A stretch of DNA of 16,091 nt from Bacteroides sp. (GTDB lineage Bacteria > Bacteroidota > Bacteroidia > Bacteroidales > Bacteroidaceae): positions 1 through 16,091 of the forward strand of contig JASLCM010000054.1 in the NCBI GenBank assembly GCA_030151845.1, written 5' to 3'. Shown here piece by piece: positions 1 through 7,620 of the stretch (its first letter is position 1; the number at the start of each line of letters is the position of its first letter). The translations under genes and the position numbers were made by a program. The notes beneath the pieces are model-generated. The model was not told the DNA's origin, did not search any database, and saw only the letters and a program-made list of their open reading frames with translations.

Positions 1-67
1 GTCTGGGGCTCGAACCCAGGACCCCAACATTAAAAGTGTTGTGCTCTACCTACTGAGCTAACGAATC
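1..67 (-). tRNA. tRNA-Lys (anticodon TTT), 3' end cut by window edge
   Basis: Read on the minus strand, the cloverleaf is clear. The acceptor 5' strand GATTCGT is followed by a D-arm closed by GCTC/GAGC, then an anticodon stem CAACA/TGTTG around the loop CTTTTAA. Next come a 5-base variable loop and a T-arm CTGGG-TTCGAGC-CCCAG. The anticodon TTT (plus-strand 32-34) reads lysine AAA/AAG codons. Only the first two bases of the acceptor 3' strand are inside the window, so the last five acceptor bases, the discriminator base and any encoded CCA lie beyond the left edge. Confidence 0.95.
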
Positions 68-96
68 AGGCCACATTTACTTCATCAAAGCGGGTG

Positions 97-127
97 CAAA
101 GATAGAACTCTTTTTATTTAAAACAAA
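97..127 (-). promoter_or_regulatory. Promoter of tRNA-Lys (Bacteroidetes type)
   Basis: On the minus strand a -7 box TATCTTTG (97-104) is preceded after 19 bases by TTTG (124-127), a near-ideal Bacteroidetes primary sigma factor promoter. Initiation should fall near 90, giving a short leader ahead of the mature tRNA 5' end at 67. Confidence 0.75.
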
Positions 128-145
128 ATGTTTGAATGTTTTTCT

Positions 146-153
146 TATCTTTG
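146..153 (+). promoter_or_regulatory. -7 box of ettA promoter
   Basis: TATCTTTG matches the Bacteroidetes -7 consensus TAnnTTTG exactly and lies 37 bases ahead of the ettA start codon. A matching -33 element at normal spacing is not obvious; the nearest TTTG (131-134) is too close. It diverges from the tRNA-Lys promoter about 40 bases away. Confidence 0.55.
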
Positions 154-190
154 TCTTAAACATAATACCTTTTAAAGTATAAAATAAATT

Positions 191-1879
191 ATGGCAGACG
201 ATAAAAAAGTCATTTTTTCAATGGTTGGGGTGAGTAAGACCTTTTCACCTGGTAAACAAGTACTAAAGGATATCTATTTATCTTTTTTTTATGGGGCAAA
301 AATAGGGATCATTGGATTAAACGGTTCAGGAAAGTCTACCTTATTAAAAATTATTGCTGGTGTTGAAAAAAGCTATGATGGTGAAGTTGTTATTTCCCCA
401 GGATATAGCGTGGGTTACCTAGAGCAGGAACCTCACTTGGCAGACGGCAAAACAGTTAAGGAGATTGTAATGGAAGGTGTGCAATCTGTTGTTGATACTC
501 TAGCCGAGTATGAAGAGATAAATCAAAAATTTGGTTTGCCTGAATATTATGAAAATGAAGATAAGATGAATGAACTTTTCGTTCGTCAAGGAGAGCTTCA
601 AGACATAATAGATGCAACTGATGCTTGGAATTTGGATAGCAAGCTAGAACGAGCAATGGATGCTTTACGTTGTCCACCTGAGGATCAGCTGGTTGATAAC
701 CTTTCAGGAGGAGAGAGAAGACGTGTGGCTTTATGCAGATTACTTTTGCAAAAACCAGATATCTTATTGCTTGATGAGCCTACCAACCATTTAGATGCTG
801 AATCTATTGATTGGTTAGAGCAGCACTTGCAACAATATGAAGGAACAGTGATAGCTGTGACTCACGATAGATATTTCCTAGATCATGTGGCAGGATGGAT
901 TTTAGAGCTGGATCGAGGAGAGGGGATACCTTGGAAAGGGAACTACTCAAGCTGGTTAGATCAAAAGACAAAGCGCATGGAACAAGAGGAGAAAACAGCA
1001 ACTAAACGAAGAAAAACTCTTGAAAGAGAGCTTGAATGGATACGTATGGCTCCAAAGGCTAGGCAGGCGAAAGGAAAGGCGAGGTTGAACTCTTACGACC
1101 AACTCTTAAATGAAGATGTTAAAGTTAAAGAGGAGAAACTGGAGATCTTTATACCGAATGGTCCACGTTTAGGAAACAAGGTGATTGAGGCTAAAAATGT
1201 AGCAAAGGCTTATGGAGATAAACTTCTTTTTGATGATTTAAACTTTAGCTTGCCTCCAAATGGAATTGTTGGTGTTATCGGTCCGAATGGTGCTGGTAAA
1301 ACAACCTTATTTAGACTTATAATGGAGCTGGAAAAACCCGACTCAGGGTCGTTTGAAGTTGGAGAAACGGTTAAAATAGCTTATGTCGACCAACAGCATA
1401 AAGATATCGATCCTAAGAAGAGTGTTTATGAGGTTGTTTCTGGAGGTAATGAAATTATGAGAATGGGAAATAGGGACGTGAATGTTCGTGCCTATTTATC
1501 TAGGTTTAATTTCTCGGGCTCCGATCAAGGAAAACTGTGTGGAGTCTTATCTGGTGGTGAGCGAAATCGCTTACACTTGGCTATGGCTTTAAAACAGGAA
1601 GGAAACGTTTTGCTTCTGGATGAGCCTACGAATGATATTGATGTGAATACACTGCGTGCGCTGGAAGAGGGACTTGAGTCTTTTGCGGGTTGTGCTGTAG
1701 TTATATCACACGACCGTTGGTTTTTGGATAGAATTTGTACGCATATCTTAGCTTTTGAAGGAGATTCGAATGTGTTTTATTTCCAAGGTTCTTATTCAGA
1801 GTATGAGGAGAATAAACATAAAAGGTTGGGTGAGCAAGGCCCAACTCGAGTACGTTTTAGAAAGTTAATCAATGATTAA
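191..1879 (+). CDS. ettA: Energy-dependent translational throttle protein EttA (ABC-F ATPase)
   Basis: A soluble ABC-F protein that binds the ribosomal E site and couples ATP/ADP level to the first elongation steps (known for E. coli EttA). Two ABC modules are visible. The first has Walker A GLNGSGKST (residues 42-50), signature LSGGE (171-175) and Walker B LLLDEPTNHLD (192-202). The second has Walker A GPNGAGKTT (364-372), signature LSGGE (453-457) and LLLDEPTNDID (474-484), with the H-loop histidine near 507. A charged linker (about 240-310) corresponds to the P-site tRNA interaction motif. There are no membrane segments. At 562 residues it is close to E. coli EttA (555), and the second half (NTLRALEEGLESFAG, ISHDRWFLDR) resembles EttA more than Uup or antibiotic-resistance ABC-F proteins. 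It is a single-gene unit closed by its own terminator. Confidence 0.93.
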   Translation: MADDKKVIFSMVGVSKTFSPGKQVLKDIYLSFFYGAKIGIIGLNGSGKSTLLKIIAGVEKSYDGEVVISPGYSVGYLEQEPHLADGKTVKEIVMEGVQSVVDTLAEYEEINQKFGLPEYYENEDKMNELFVRQGELQDIIDATDAWNLDSKLERAMDALRCPPEDQLVDNLSGGERRRVALCRLLLQKPDILLLDEPTNHLDAESIDWLEQHLQQYEGTVIAVTHDRYFLDHVAGWILELDRGEGIPWKGNYSSWLDQKTKRMEQEEKTATKRRKTLERELEWIRMAPKARQAKGKARLNSYDQLLNEDVKVKEEKLEIFIPNGPRLGNKVIEAKNVAKAYGDKLLFDDLNFSLPPNGIVGVIGPNGAGKTTLFRLIMELEKPDSGSFEVGETVKIAYVDQQHKDIDPKKSVYEVVSGGNEIMRMGNRDVNVRAYLSRFNFSGSDQGKLCGVLSGGERNRLHLAMALKQEGNVLLLDEPTNDIDVNTLRALEEGLESFAGCAVVISHDRWFLDRICTHILAFEGDSNVFYFQGSYSEYEENKHKRLGEQGPTRVRFRKLIND

Positions 1880-1886
1880 TCGTTTT

Positions 1887-1916
1887 AAAAGGAGGATGTT
1901 TCCTCCTTTTTTATTT
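1887..1916 (+). terminator. Rho-independent terminator of ettA
   Basis: A perfect 10-bp stem, AAAAGGAGGA (1887-1896) with TCCTCCTTTT (1901-1910) around loop TGTT, begins 7 bases after the ettA stop codon and continues into a T-rich tract. Confidence 0.9.
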
Positions 1917-2033
1917 TTTAAAGCATGTTTAAGAAGTTGCTTTCGCAAAAGAGATACTTATATATATTAGGTTATGCTTCCTGTGAATGAGGTGATTTAG
2001 TTATTTGGGCTGTAAGCTTACTTTATTCTTTCT

Positions 2034-3236
2034 TTAAAAGGCCTCAGTCATATTAAAGTAGATAAGAGACTCCTTATTGATGGGATTCCTTCCCCAATCT
2101 ACTCTAATATTCATTCTTGGTTGAACTTCGAAGCGAAATCCTACTCCATAGTTTGGAATGAGTCCTTTTAGTTTTATGGGGTTTGTGCCTAAGGCACCAC
2201 AACCTCCCCAAAGAACAAAGCCCATCCGATTTACCATCTTCTTCATCCAGTTAGACTCATTGGTGTTAATCATATGTCTATATTCACCCATAGCAATATG
2301 TGCAGATTTATCTCTAAATTGGCCAATGTAGTAGCCTCTTAAATCATAAGGAGTGCCAACAAAGGTGTAGTGATTTAAAGGAATATCTCCAAATACATGT
2401 TTGCTCTGTATAGTCCATGCAAAAACTCTTCTATGTCCTACAGGCAAGTATTGTCTAAAGTCAAAATTCAATTTATAAAAATTAAGATCACTGCCCAGAA
2501 ATTTTTGATAGAGGAGCCCTCTAGTGGTTAAGAAACAGCCTCGATAAGGGTTTGCAGGAACATCTCGGCTATCATAGGTTATAAGTAACCCTAATCCAGA
2601 GCTAAAACTAGAATAAGATTTGCTTCCTCTGAGAGCCTCTTGATAAGATTGTGAGTTTATTAATCCCGAACCTGGGTTAATAAATTTTTCATAGCTAATA
2701 TCAACTTCTGGGCCAATGAAAAGATTACTCTCTTTAAGACGAAACATAAACTGAGGATTAAATCTGAAGCCGTTGTACCTATAAGAGCTAACCGAATCGT
2801 TTCTCTCTGTCTTTTTCCCTTCACTATATCCTATCCCATAGAAAAAATCCTTGGTGTTTCTATACTCCATGAGACCACGGATCCTAAACTTATCTCCTTT
2901 AAAATAGAGCTCTGGCTGTGAGTCGACACTAAAACCACCTTTAAACATGATAGAGAAAAACGCTGGGATAACAGATCTTAACTGTAAACTATCAGAAGGG
3001 TTAAGCTTGAAGGTCATTAAGGCAGTTCCACCCACAATAAAACCATAGTCGGGGGTATAGCTGGGACCTGCAATAAAGGTGGTTTTTAAGTTTTTACTCT
3101 TTTCTCTATTATATAAGGAGTCTTTTTCGTTTTCAACTTGGAAGCTATTTATGGCTCTTAAGTTGAAAGGAAAGAGTAAGAGTAAAAGAAATAGAATGAA
3201 AAGGTTCTTTTGTATATCAATAGGGTTATGTTTCAT
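2034..3236 (-). CDS. BamA/TamA-family (Omp85) outer membrane beta-barrel protein, no POTRA domains
   Basis: Likely an outer membrane barrel of the Omp85/D15 surface-antigen family. A signal peptide is evident: charged start, a leucine/phenylalanine-rich core (about 11-25) and probable cleavage after LRA (about residue 28). The mature chain of about 370 residues is just enough for a 16-strand barrel. Family marks are the YDSRDVPANPYRG segment (221-233), the loop-6 motif LRGY (R300-G301-Y302) and a C-terminal phenylalanine as used by Bam-dependent barrels. Between the signal peptide and the first strand there are only some 20-30 residues, so no POTRA domain is present, unlike BamA, TamA or TpsB proteins. 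Substrate or role is unknown. It is a lone gene transcribed away from nqrA, and no good terminator is seen after it. Confidence 0.8.
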   Translation of the reverse strand: MKHNPIDIQKNLFILFLLLLLFPFNLRAINSFQVENEKDSLYNREKSKNLKTTFIAGPSYTPDYGFIVGGTALMTFKLNPSDSLQLRSVIPAFFSIMFKGGFSVDSQPELYFKGDKFRIRGLMEYRNTKDFFYGIGYSEGKKTERNDSVSSYRYNGFRFNPQFMFRLKESNLFIGPEVDISYEKFINPGSGLINSQSYQEALRGSKSYSSFSSGLGLLITYDSRDVPANPYRGCFLTTRGLLYQKFLGSDLNFYKLNFDFRQYLPVGHRRVFAWTIQSKHVFGDIPLNHYTFVGTPYDLRGYYIGQFRDKSAHIAMGEYRHMINTNESNWMKKMVNRMGFVLWGGCGALGTNPIKLKGLIPNYGVGFRFEVQPRMNIRVDWGRNPINKESLIYFNMTEAF

Positions 3237-3252
3237 GTATTCTCTTTATGTT

Positions 3253-3283
3253 CAAAGTTAATTGATATTTATAATTTACGCAA
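3253..3283 (-). promoter_or_regulatory. Promoter of the Omp85-family gene
   Basis: On the minus strand TTG (3281-3283), 20 bases, then TAACTTTG (3253-3260) fits the Bacteroidetes consensus. Initiation about 6 bases downstream would leave a leader of only about 10 bases before the ATG ending at 3236. Confidence 0.65.
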
Positions 3284-3488
3284 TTGATGATTGGGAGCAT
3301 TTTGCCTTTTTAACTATAACGCTTGGTCTTTATATTCTGTTTGAAGGGTAAAAAGAACTAAATGGCTTAGTTGTGTAAGAAATGAACGAAAGATAGGATT
3401 TAAAATAATGCGTAAACTGGACTATTTAGAAGGCTGAAAAGTGGATATAATTATCAATAATAGTTAATGAAAAATCTATCATGGTGTG

Positions 3489-3502
3489 TAAGCAATTGCT
3501 TA
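3489..3502. repeat. 14-bp perfect palindrome upstream of nqrA, possible operator
   Basis: TAAGCAATTGCTTA equals its own reverse complement. It lies about 120 bases upstream of the nqrA -7 box, and a copy of one arm (TTGCTTA) recurs at 3526-3532. A dimeric regulator site is a guess; about one 14-bp palindrome is expected by chance in 16 kb. Confidence 0.3.
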
Positions 3503-3622
3503 TCAGTACCTTTTGCTATCGTCATTTGCTTAAAAGAGTGAGGGAAGAGAGGGATGTTCCCAAATAAAGAAAAATATCATTATTTACTTAGCTGTTTTCT
3601 CTTTATTCAGAGTATTATTTAT

Positions 3623-3630
3623 TACTTTTG
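3623..3630 (+). promoter_or_regulatory. -7 box of the nqr operon promoter
   Basis: TACTTTTG matches TAnnTTTG, 38 bases ahead of the nqrA start. The -33 region has only a T-rich stretch (about 3594-3604) without a clear TTG, so the match is half complete. Confidence 0.5.
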
Positions 3631-3668
3631 CCTACAAATAAGTTAAATCTTTATTTTATAATATTAAC

Positions 3669-5021
3669 ATGGCAAGTGTAATTAAATTACGTAAAGGCCT
3701 TGATATTTCTTTGAAAGGAAAAGCAGCAGAAGAGTTCTTCCCTGTGAAAGAGACTGGTTTGTTTGCAATGATCCCTGATGATTTTCCTGGGGTTACTCCT
3801 AAAGTAGCTGCGAAAGCTGATGAGAAAGTTAAGGCTGGTGAACCTTTGTTCTTCGATAAGAACCACCCTGAATTAAAAATAGTATCTCCTGTTAGTGGTA
3901 CTGTTATGAAGGTAGAGCGTGGAGCTCGTCGTAAGATATTGAATATCACAGTTAAAGCTGATGAAAATCAGGAGTTTGTTGATTTCGGAGTAAAACCCAT
4001 TGATGGCCTAACTGCCGATGAGGTTAAAGAAATACTGCTAAAGTCTGGTATGTTTGCATACTTAAGACAACGTCCTTACGATGTTGTAGCAGATCCAACA
4101 GCTACTCCTAAGGGCATTTTTATCTCTGCTTTTGATACAAATCCTTTGGCACGCAATTTTGAATTAGCGTTACAAGATGAGGATGATAACTTCCAAACAG
4201 GTTTAAATGCTTTAGCAAAACTGGCTAAGGTTTATTTGAATATTCAAGCTCAAGAACAGAACAAAACGCTGACTGAAGCTAAAAATGTAATTTTGAATCG
4301 CTTCGAAGGTCCACACCCAGCGGGAAATGTTGGGGTTCAAATTCACCATATTAACCCTATTAATAAAGGTGAAACTGTTTGGACTATTGATCCAGAGGCT
4401 GTTATTTTTATTGGTAGACTCTTTGCAACAGGGAAGGTGGACTTCACTCGTACAATTGCAGTAACAGGTTCTGAGGTGAAAAACCCAGGCTATTGCAAAG
4501 TTAAAGTGGGAAGCCAATTAACTCCTTTGTTTGAAGGAAATACATTGACTGATCAAAAACTGCGCTACATTAGTGGAAATGTATTGACAGGTCGTCAAGT
4601 AGAAAAAGATGGTTTCTTAGGTGCTTTCTCTACACAAGTTACCGTTATTCCAGAAGGAGATGAAACGCATGAATTATTTGGTTGGATTAGTCCAAGATTG
4701 GATCAATACAGTGTTAATCACTCTTACTTTACTTGGTTACAAGGGAAAGGAAAAAAATATGTACTTGATGCAAGAATTAAGGGAGGACAACGTCATATGA
4801 TTATGTCCAATGAATATGATAAGGTTCTTCCCATGGATATACTTCCAGAATTCCTTATAAAAGCAATCCTTGCTGGTGATATCGATAAGATGGAGCAGTT
4901 AGGGATTTATGAAGTTGCTCCAGAAGATTTTGCTTTATGTGAATTCGTCTGTTCTTCAAAAATGGAACTTCAACGTATTGTACGTACGGGGCTAATGATG
5001 CTTCGTAAGGAAATGTGTTAA
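3669..5021 (+). CDS. nqrA: Na+-translocating NADH:quinone reductase subunit A
   Basis: Peripheral cytoplasmic subunit of the sodium-pumping NADH:ubiquinone/menaquinone oxidoreductase; in Vibrio it binds quinone together with NqrB and carries no covalent cofactor. The N-terminus (KLRKGLDI, then IVSPVSGTVM at 71-80) is the barrel-sandwich fold shared with RnfC, and no 4Fe-4S cysteine clusters are present, separating it from RnfC. At 450 residues it matches V. cholerae NqrA (about 446). It is first of six co-directional genes in the standard order A-B-C-D-E-F, 21 bases before nqrB, which leaves no real doubt about identity. No strong Shine-Dalgarno sequence precedes the ATG, as is usual for Bacteroidetes. 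Confidence 0.97.
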   Translation: MASVIKLRKGLDISLKGKAAEEFFPVKETGLFAMIPDDFPGVTPKVAAKADEKVKAGEPLFFDKNHPELKIVSPVSGTVMKVERGARRKILNITVKADENQEFVDFGVKPIDGLTADEVKEILLKSGMFAYLRQRPYDVVADPTATPKGIFISAFDTNPLARNFELALQDEDDNFQTGLNALAKLAKVYLNIQAQEQNKTLTEAKNVILNRFEGPHPAGNVGVQIHHINPINKGETVWTIDPEAVIFIGRLFATGKVDFTRTIAVTGSEVKNPGYCKVKVGSQLTPLFEGNTLTDQKLRYISGNVLTGRQVEKDGFLGAFSTQVTVIPEGDETHELFGWISPRLDQYSVNHSYFTWLQGKGKKYVLDARIKGGQRHMIMSNEYDKVLPMDILPEFLIKAILAGDIDKMEQLGIYEVAPEDFALCEFVCSSKMELQRIVRTGLMMLRKEMC

Positions 5022-5042
5022 TCATAAAATATTGATAAGTAA

Positions 5043-6209
5043 ATGAAAGCATTAAGAAAATATCTAGATAAGATAAAACCTAACTTTGAAGAAGGGGGAA
5101 AGCTTCAAGCTTTTGGTTCGATTTTTGATGGTTTTGAAACCTTCTTATTCGTTCCAAGCGAAACTTCAAAGTCAGGAACTCATATCCATGACTCTATAGA
5201 CAGTAAGAGAATCATGTCTATTGTAGTGCTCTCTTTAATTCCAGCTCTTCTTTTTGGTATGTATAATGTAGGATACCAACACTATACGATGACTGGTGCT
5301 GAGGGTGGATTTATGGATATGTTTGTATATGGTTTTCTCTCTGTGTTACCCAAAATCGTAGTTTCCTATGCAGTAGGATTAGGAATTGAGTTCATTGTAG
5401 CTCAGTGGAAAAAAACAGAGATACATGAAGGGTTCTTAGTATCAGGTATATTAATACCTATGATAGTACCAGTTGATTGTCCTCTTTGGATCTTAGCAAT
5501 CGCAACAGCTTTTGCCGTGATTTTTGCAAAAGAAGTGTTTGGAGGAACTGGTATGAATGTGTTCAACGTAGCTTTAGTTACGCGTGCATTCCTGTTTTTT
5601 GCCTACCCAACAAAAATGTCGGGTGATGCAGTGTGGGTTTCAAGTAACTCAATTTTTGGTTTAGGAAAAGATGTAGATGCCTTGACTGCGGCAACACCAT
5701 TAGGAGTGGCTGCTACTAGCTCTGCACCAGAATTTAGCTGGGACATGGTAACAGGACTGATTCCTGGATCAATAGGTGAGACAAGTGTTATAGCTATACT
5801 TATAGGAGCATTGATCTTACTATATACGGGAATTGCTAGTTGGAAAGTTATGTTCTCTGTATTTGTTGGAGGTGCTTTTATGGGAGTAATCTTTAATGCC
5901 TTTGGCCCAGATACAGGTATGGCTACTATGCCTTGGTATCAACATTTAATGTTAGGTGGTTTCTGTTTTGGTGCTGTATTCATGGCGACAGATCCAGTAA
6001 CATCTGCACGTACAGAGACAGGTAAGTATATTTTTGGATTCCTAATAGGGGTAATGGCTATCGTTATTCGTGTGCTAAATCCTGGTTATCCAGAAGGAAT
6101 GATGCTTGCTATATTATTAATGAATATTTTTGCACCTTTAATAGACTACTATGTTGTTCAAAGTAACATTGGTCGTCGTGAAAAACGTGCAGCTAAGTTG
6201 AACAATTAA
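5043..6209 (+). CDS. nqrB: Na+-translocating NADH:quinone reductase subunit B
   Basis: The largest membrane subunit, with roughly ten hydrophobic segments, homologous to RnfD. It carries covalently linked FMN and riboflavin and forms the Na+ path in characterised complexes. The flavinylation motif reads D-A-L-T-A-A-T-P-L, placing the FMN-bearing threonine at residue 218. It fits the ApbE recognition pattern Dxx(S/T)(G/A)AT with alanine where glycine is most common. The start MKALRKYLDKIKPNFEEGGK aligns with the family N-terminus, supporting the ATG at 5043. The length of 388 is slightly shorter than Vibrio NqrB (about 415). It lies 21 bases after nqrA and 13 before nqrC. Confidence 0.97.
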   Translation: MKALRKYLDKIKPNFEEGGKLQAFGSIFDGFETFLFVPSETSKSGTHIHDSIDSKRIMSIVVLSLIPALLFGMYNVGYQHYTMTGAEGGFMDMFVYGFLSVLPKIVVSYAVGLGIEFIVAQWKKTEIHEGFLVSGILIPMIVPVDCPLWILAIATAFAVIFAKEVFGGTGMNVFNVALVTRAFLFFAYPTKMSGDAVWVSSNSIFGLGKDVDALTAATPLGVAATSSAPEFSWDMVTGLIPGSIGETSVIAILIGALILLYTGIASWKVMFSVFVGGAFMGVIFNAFGPDTGMATMPWYQHLMLGGFCFGAVFMATDPVTSARTETGKYIFGFLIGVMAIVIRVLNPGYPEGMMLAILLMNIFAPLIDYYVVQSNIGRREKRAAKLNN

Positions 6210-6222
6210 AACCGTAAGAAAG

Positions 6223-6915
6223 ATGAATACTAATAGTAATACATATACTATCATTTATGCTTCGGTGATGGTTGTTATCGTTGCATTCTTGTTGGCCTTT
6301 GTTTCTAATTCTTTGAGCTCTACTCAAAAGAAGAATGAAGACTATGATAAGATGAAGCAAATTCTTCATGCTCTAAATATAGATGCAAATGAGGCAGCTG
6401 ATGTAGAAGCAGAATTTAATAAATACGTTAAGGCCGATCAAATCATAAACTCAAAATCAGAGGTTATTGCTGAAGAAGGTGGATTCAAAATAGATATGAA
6501 ATTTGAATTAGCTAAAAAACTAGAAGATCGTCAATTACCACTTTACTTATGTGAGGTGGATGGTGTTACAAAATACATCCTTCCTCTATATGGTAATGGG
6601 CTTTGGAACTCTATTTGGGGGTACATTGCTTTAGATGAAGATAAAAACACTGTTTTTGGTGTCTATTTTGATCATGCAGGTGAAACTCCTGGTCTGGGTG
6701 CTGAAATATCTACCCCATTGTTCCAAGATCAATTCTTGAATAAGGGATTAATGAAAGATGGAACTATAGCACTAAGTGTTGTGAAAAATGGAAAAGTTCA
6801 CGATCATGACTTCGAAGTTGATGGGATATCAGGTGGTACCATAACCTCGCAAGGAGTAGACAATATGTTGAAAAATTGCTTGGGTCAATATGATAATTTT
6901 TTAAAAAATAAATAA
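6223..6915 (+). CDS. nqrC: Na+-translocating NADH:quinone reductase subunit C
   Basis: FMN-binding subunit with one N-terminal membrane anchor (about 8-30) and a periplasmic FMN-binding domain, homologous to RnfG. The covalent FMN site is D200-G-I-S-G-G-T206, so Thr206 should carry the flavin; the residue before the threonine is glycine rather than the usual alanine of SGAT. The upstream segment HAGETPGLGAEI (151-162) is the second strongly conserved motif of NqrC/RnfG. At 230 residues it is shorter than Vibrio NqrC (about 257). It sits between nqrB (13 bases) and nqrD (14 bases), consistent with one transcript. Confidence 0.97.
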   Translation: MNTNSNTYTIIYASVMVVIVAFLLAFVSNSLSSTQKKNEDYDKMKQILHALNIDANEAADVEAEFNKYVKADQIINSKSEVIAEEGGFKIDMKFELAKKLEDRQLPLYLCEVDGVTKYILPLYGNGLWNSIWGYIALDEDKNTVFGVYFDHAGETPGLGAEISTPLFQDQFLNKGLMKDGTIALSVVKNGKVHDHDFEVDGISGGTITSQGVDNMLKNCLGQYDNFLKNK

Positions 6916-6929
6916 GGGGGATAAAGAAT

Positions 6930-7562
6930 ATGAGTCAATTATTTTCTAAAAAGAATAGAGAAATATTCACAGCTCCGTTAGGTATAGATAATCCAGTTAC
7001 GGTTCAAGTTTTAGGTATATGTTCAGCATTAGCTGTTACTGCAAAATTGGAGCCGGCTATTGTAATGGGACTATCGGTTACTGTTATTGTAGCATTTGCC
7101 AATGTGATTATTTCATTAATACGTAAAACAATACCTAATCGTATTCGTATTATTGTACAACTTGTTGTTGTTGCAGCTCTTGTAACTGTTGTAAGTGAGA
7201 TCTTAAAAGCTTATGCATATGATGTTAGTAAGCAACTATCTGTATACATTGGGTTGATTATTACTAACTGTATCCTAATGGGACGCTTAGAGGCTTTTGC
7301 TATGGCTAACGGTCCTTGGGAATCGTTTCTAGATGGTGTTGGTAATGGATTAGGTTACGCCAAGATCTTGGTGATTGTAGGTCTTTTCCGTGAACTTTTT
7401 GGTTCTGGAGAGTTACTTGGCTTTAAAGTAATACCTGAGTCAGTATATAACATTGGTTACATCAACAATGGATTGATGGTTATGCCTCCAATGGCTCTTA
7501 TCATCTGTGCTTGTATTATATGGTACCAAAGAGCTAGAAATAAAGAGTTACAAGAAAAATAA
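6930..7562 (+). CDS. nqrD: Na+-translocating NADH:quinone reductase subunit D
   Basis: Integral membrane subunit of about six helices, homologous to RnfE. With NqrE it forms an inverted-repeat pair that holds an iron-sulfur centre in the middle of the membrane. The two expected cysteine ligands are present: Cys31 in GICSALAV and Cys114 in ITNCILMGR, matching the paired cysteines of the Vibrio protein. The length of 210 equals Vibrio NqrD. Its start has one of the few purine-rich leaders in the window: GGGGG at 6916-6920, directly after the nqrC stop and 9 bases before the ATG. A 58-base gap to nqrE is the longest inside the operon. Confidence 0.97.
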   Translation: MSQLFSKKNREIFTAPLGIDNPVTVQVLGICSALAVTAKLEPAIVMGLSVTVIVAFANVIISLIRKTIPNRIRIIVQLVVVAALVTVVSEILKAYAYDVSKQLSVYIGLIITNCILMGRLEAFAMANGPWESFLDGVGNGLGYAKILVIVGLFRELFGSGELLGFKVIPESVYNIGYINNGLMVMPPMALIICACIIWYQRARNKELQEK

Positions 7563-7572
7563 TATGAATATT

Positions 7573-7604
7573 AGCTAGTGCTTACTTAGTATATTAGGCT
7601 AGCT
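7573..7604. repeat. Inverted repeat in the nqrD-nqrE spacer
   Basis: AGCTAG (7573-7578) and CTAGCT (7599-7604) can pair across a 20-base loop, with partial pairing beyond. There is no T-tract after it, so it does not look like a terminator; an mRNA-stability element is possible. The stem is short. Confidence 0.25.
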
Positions 7605-7620
7605 TAATTTCGAAAAATAT

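Larger units (their letters stand above)
3237..3668. other. 432-base intergenic region between divergent Omp85 gene and nqrA
   Basis: No credible gene lies here. The longest small reading frame noticed (ATG at 3468) gives only 24 codons with no family resemblance. The region holds the leftward Omp85 promoter (3253-3283), a 14-bp perfect palindrome TAAGCAATTGCTTA (3489-3502), a further half-site TTGCTTA (3526-3532) and the nqrA -7 box (3623-3630). Nothing else is recognised. Confidence 0.6.

Noticed and set aside
2012..2021. 10-bp palindrome GTAAGCTTAC after the Omp85 gene
   Set aside because: It leaves no loop for an RNA hairpin and has no T-tract on the minus strand, so it is not a terminator; 10-bp palindromes are common by chance.
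3468..3542. Small reading frame of 24 codons starting at 3468
   Set aside because: No ribosome-binding or promoter support, no family resemblance, and such length is expected by chance.
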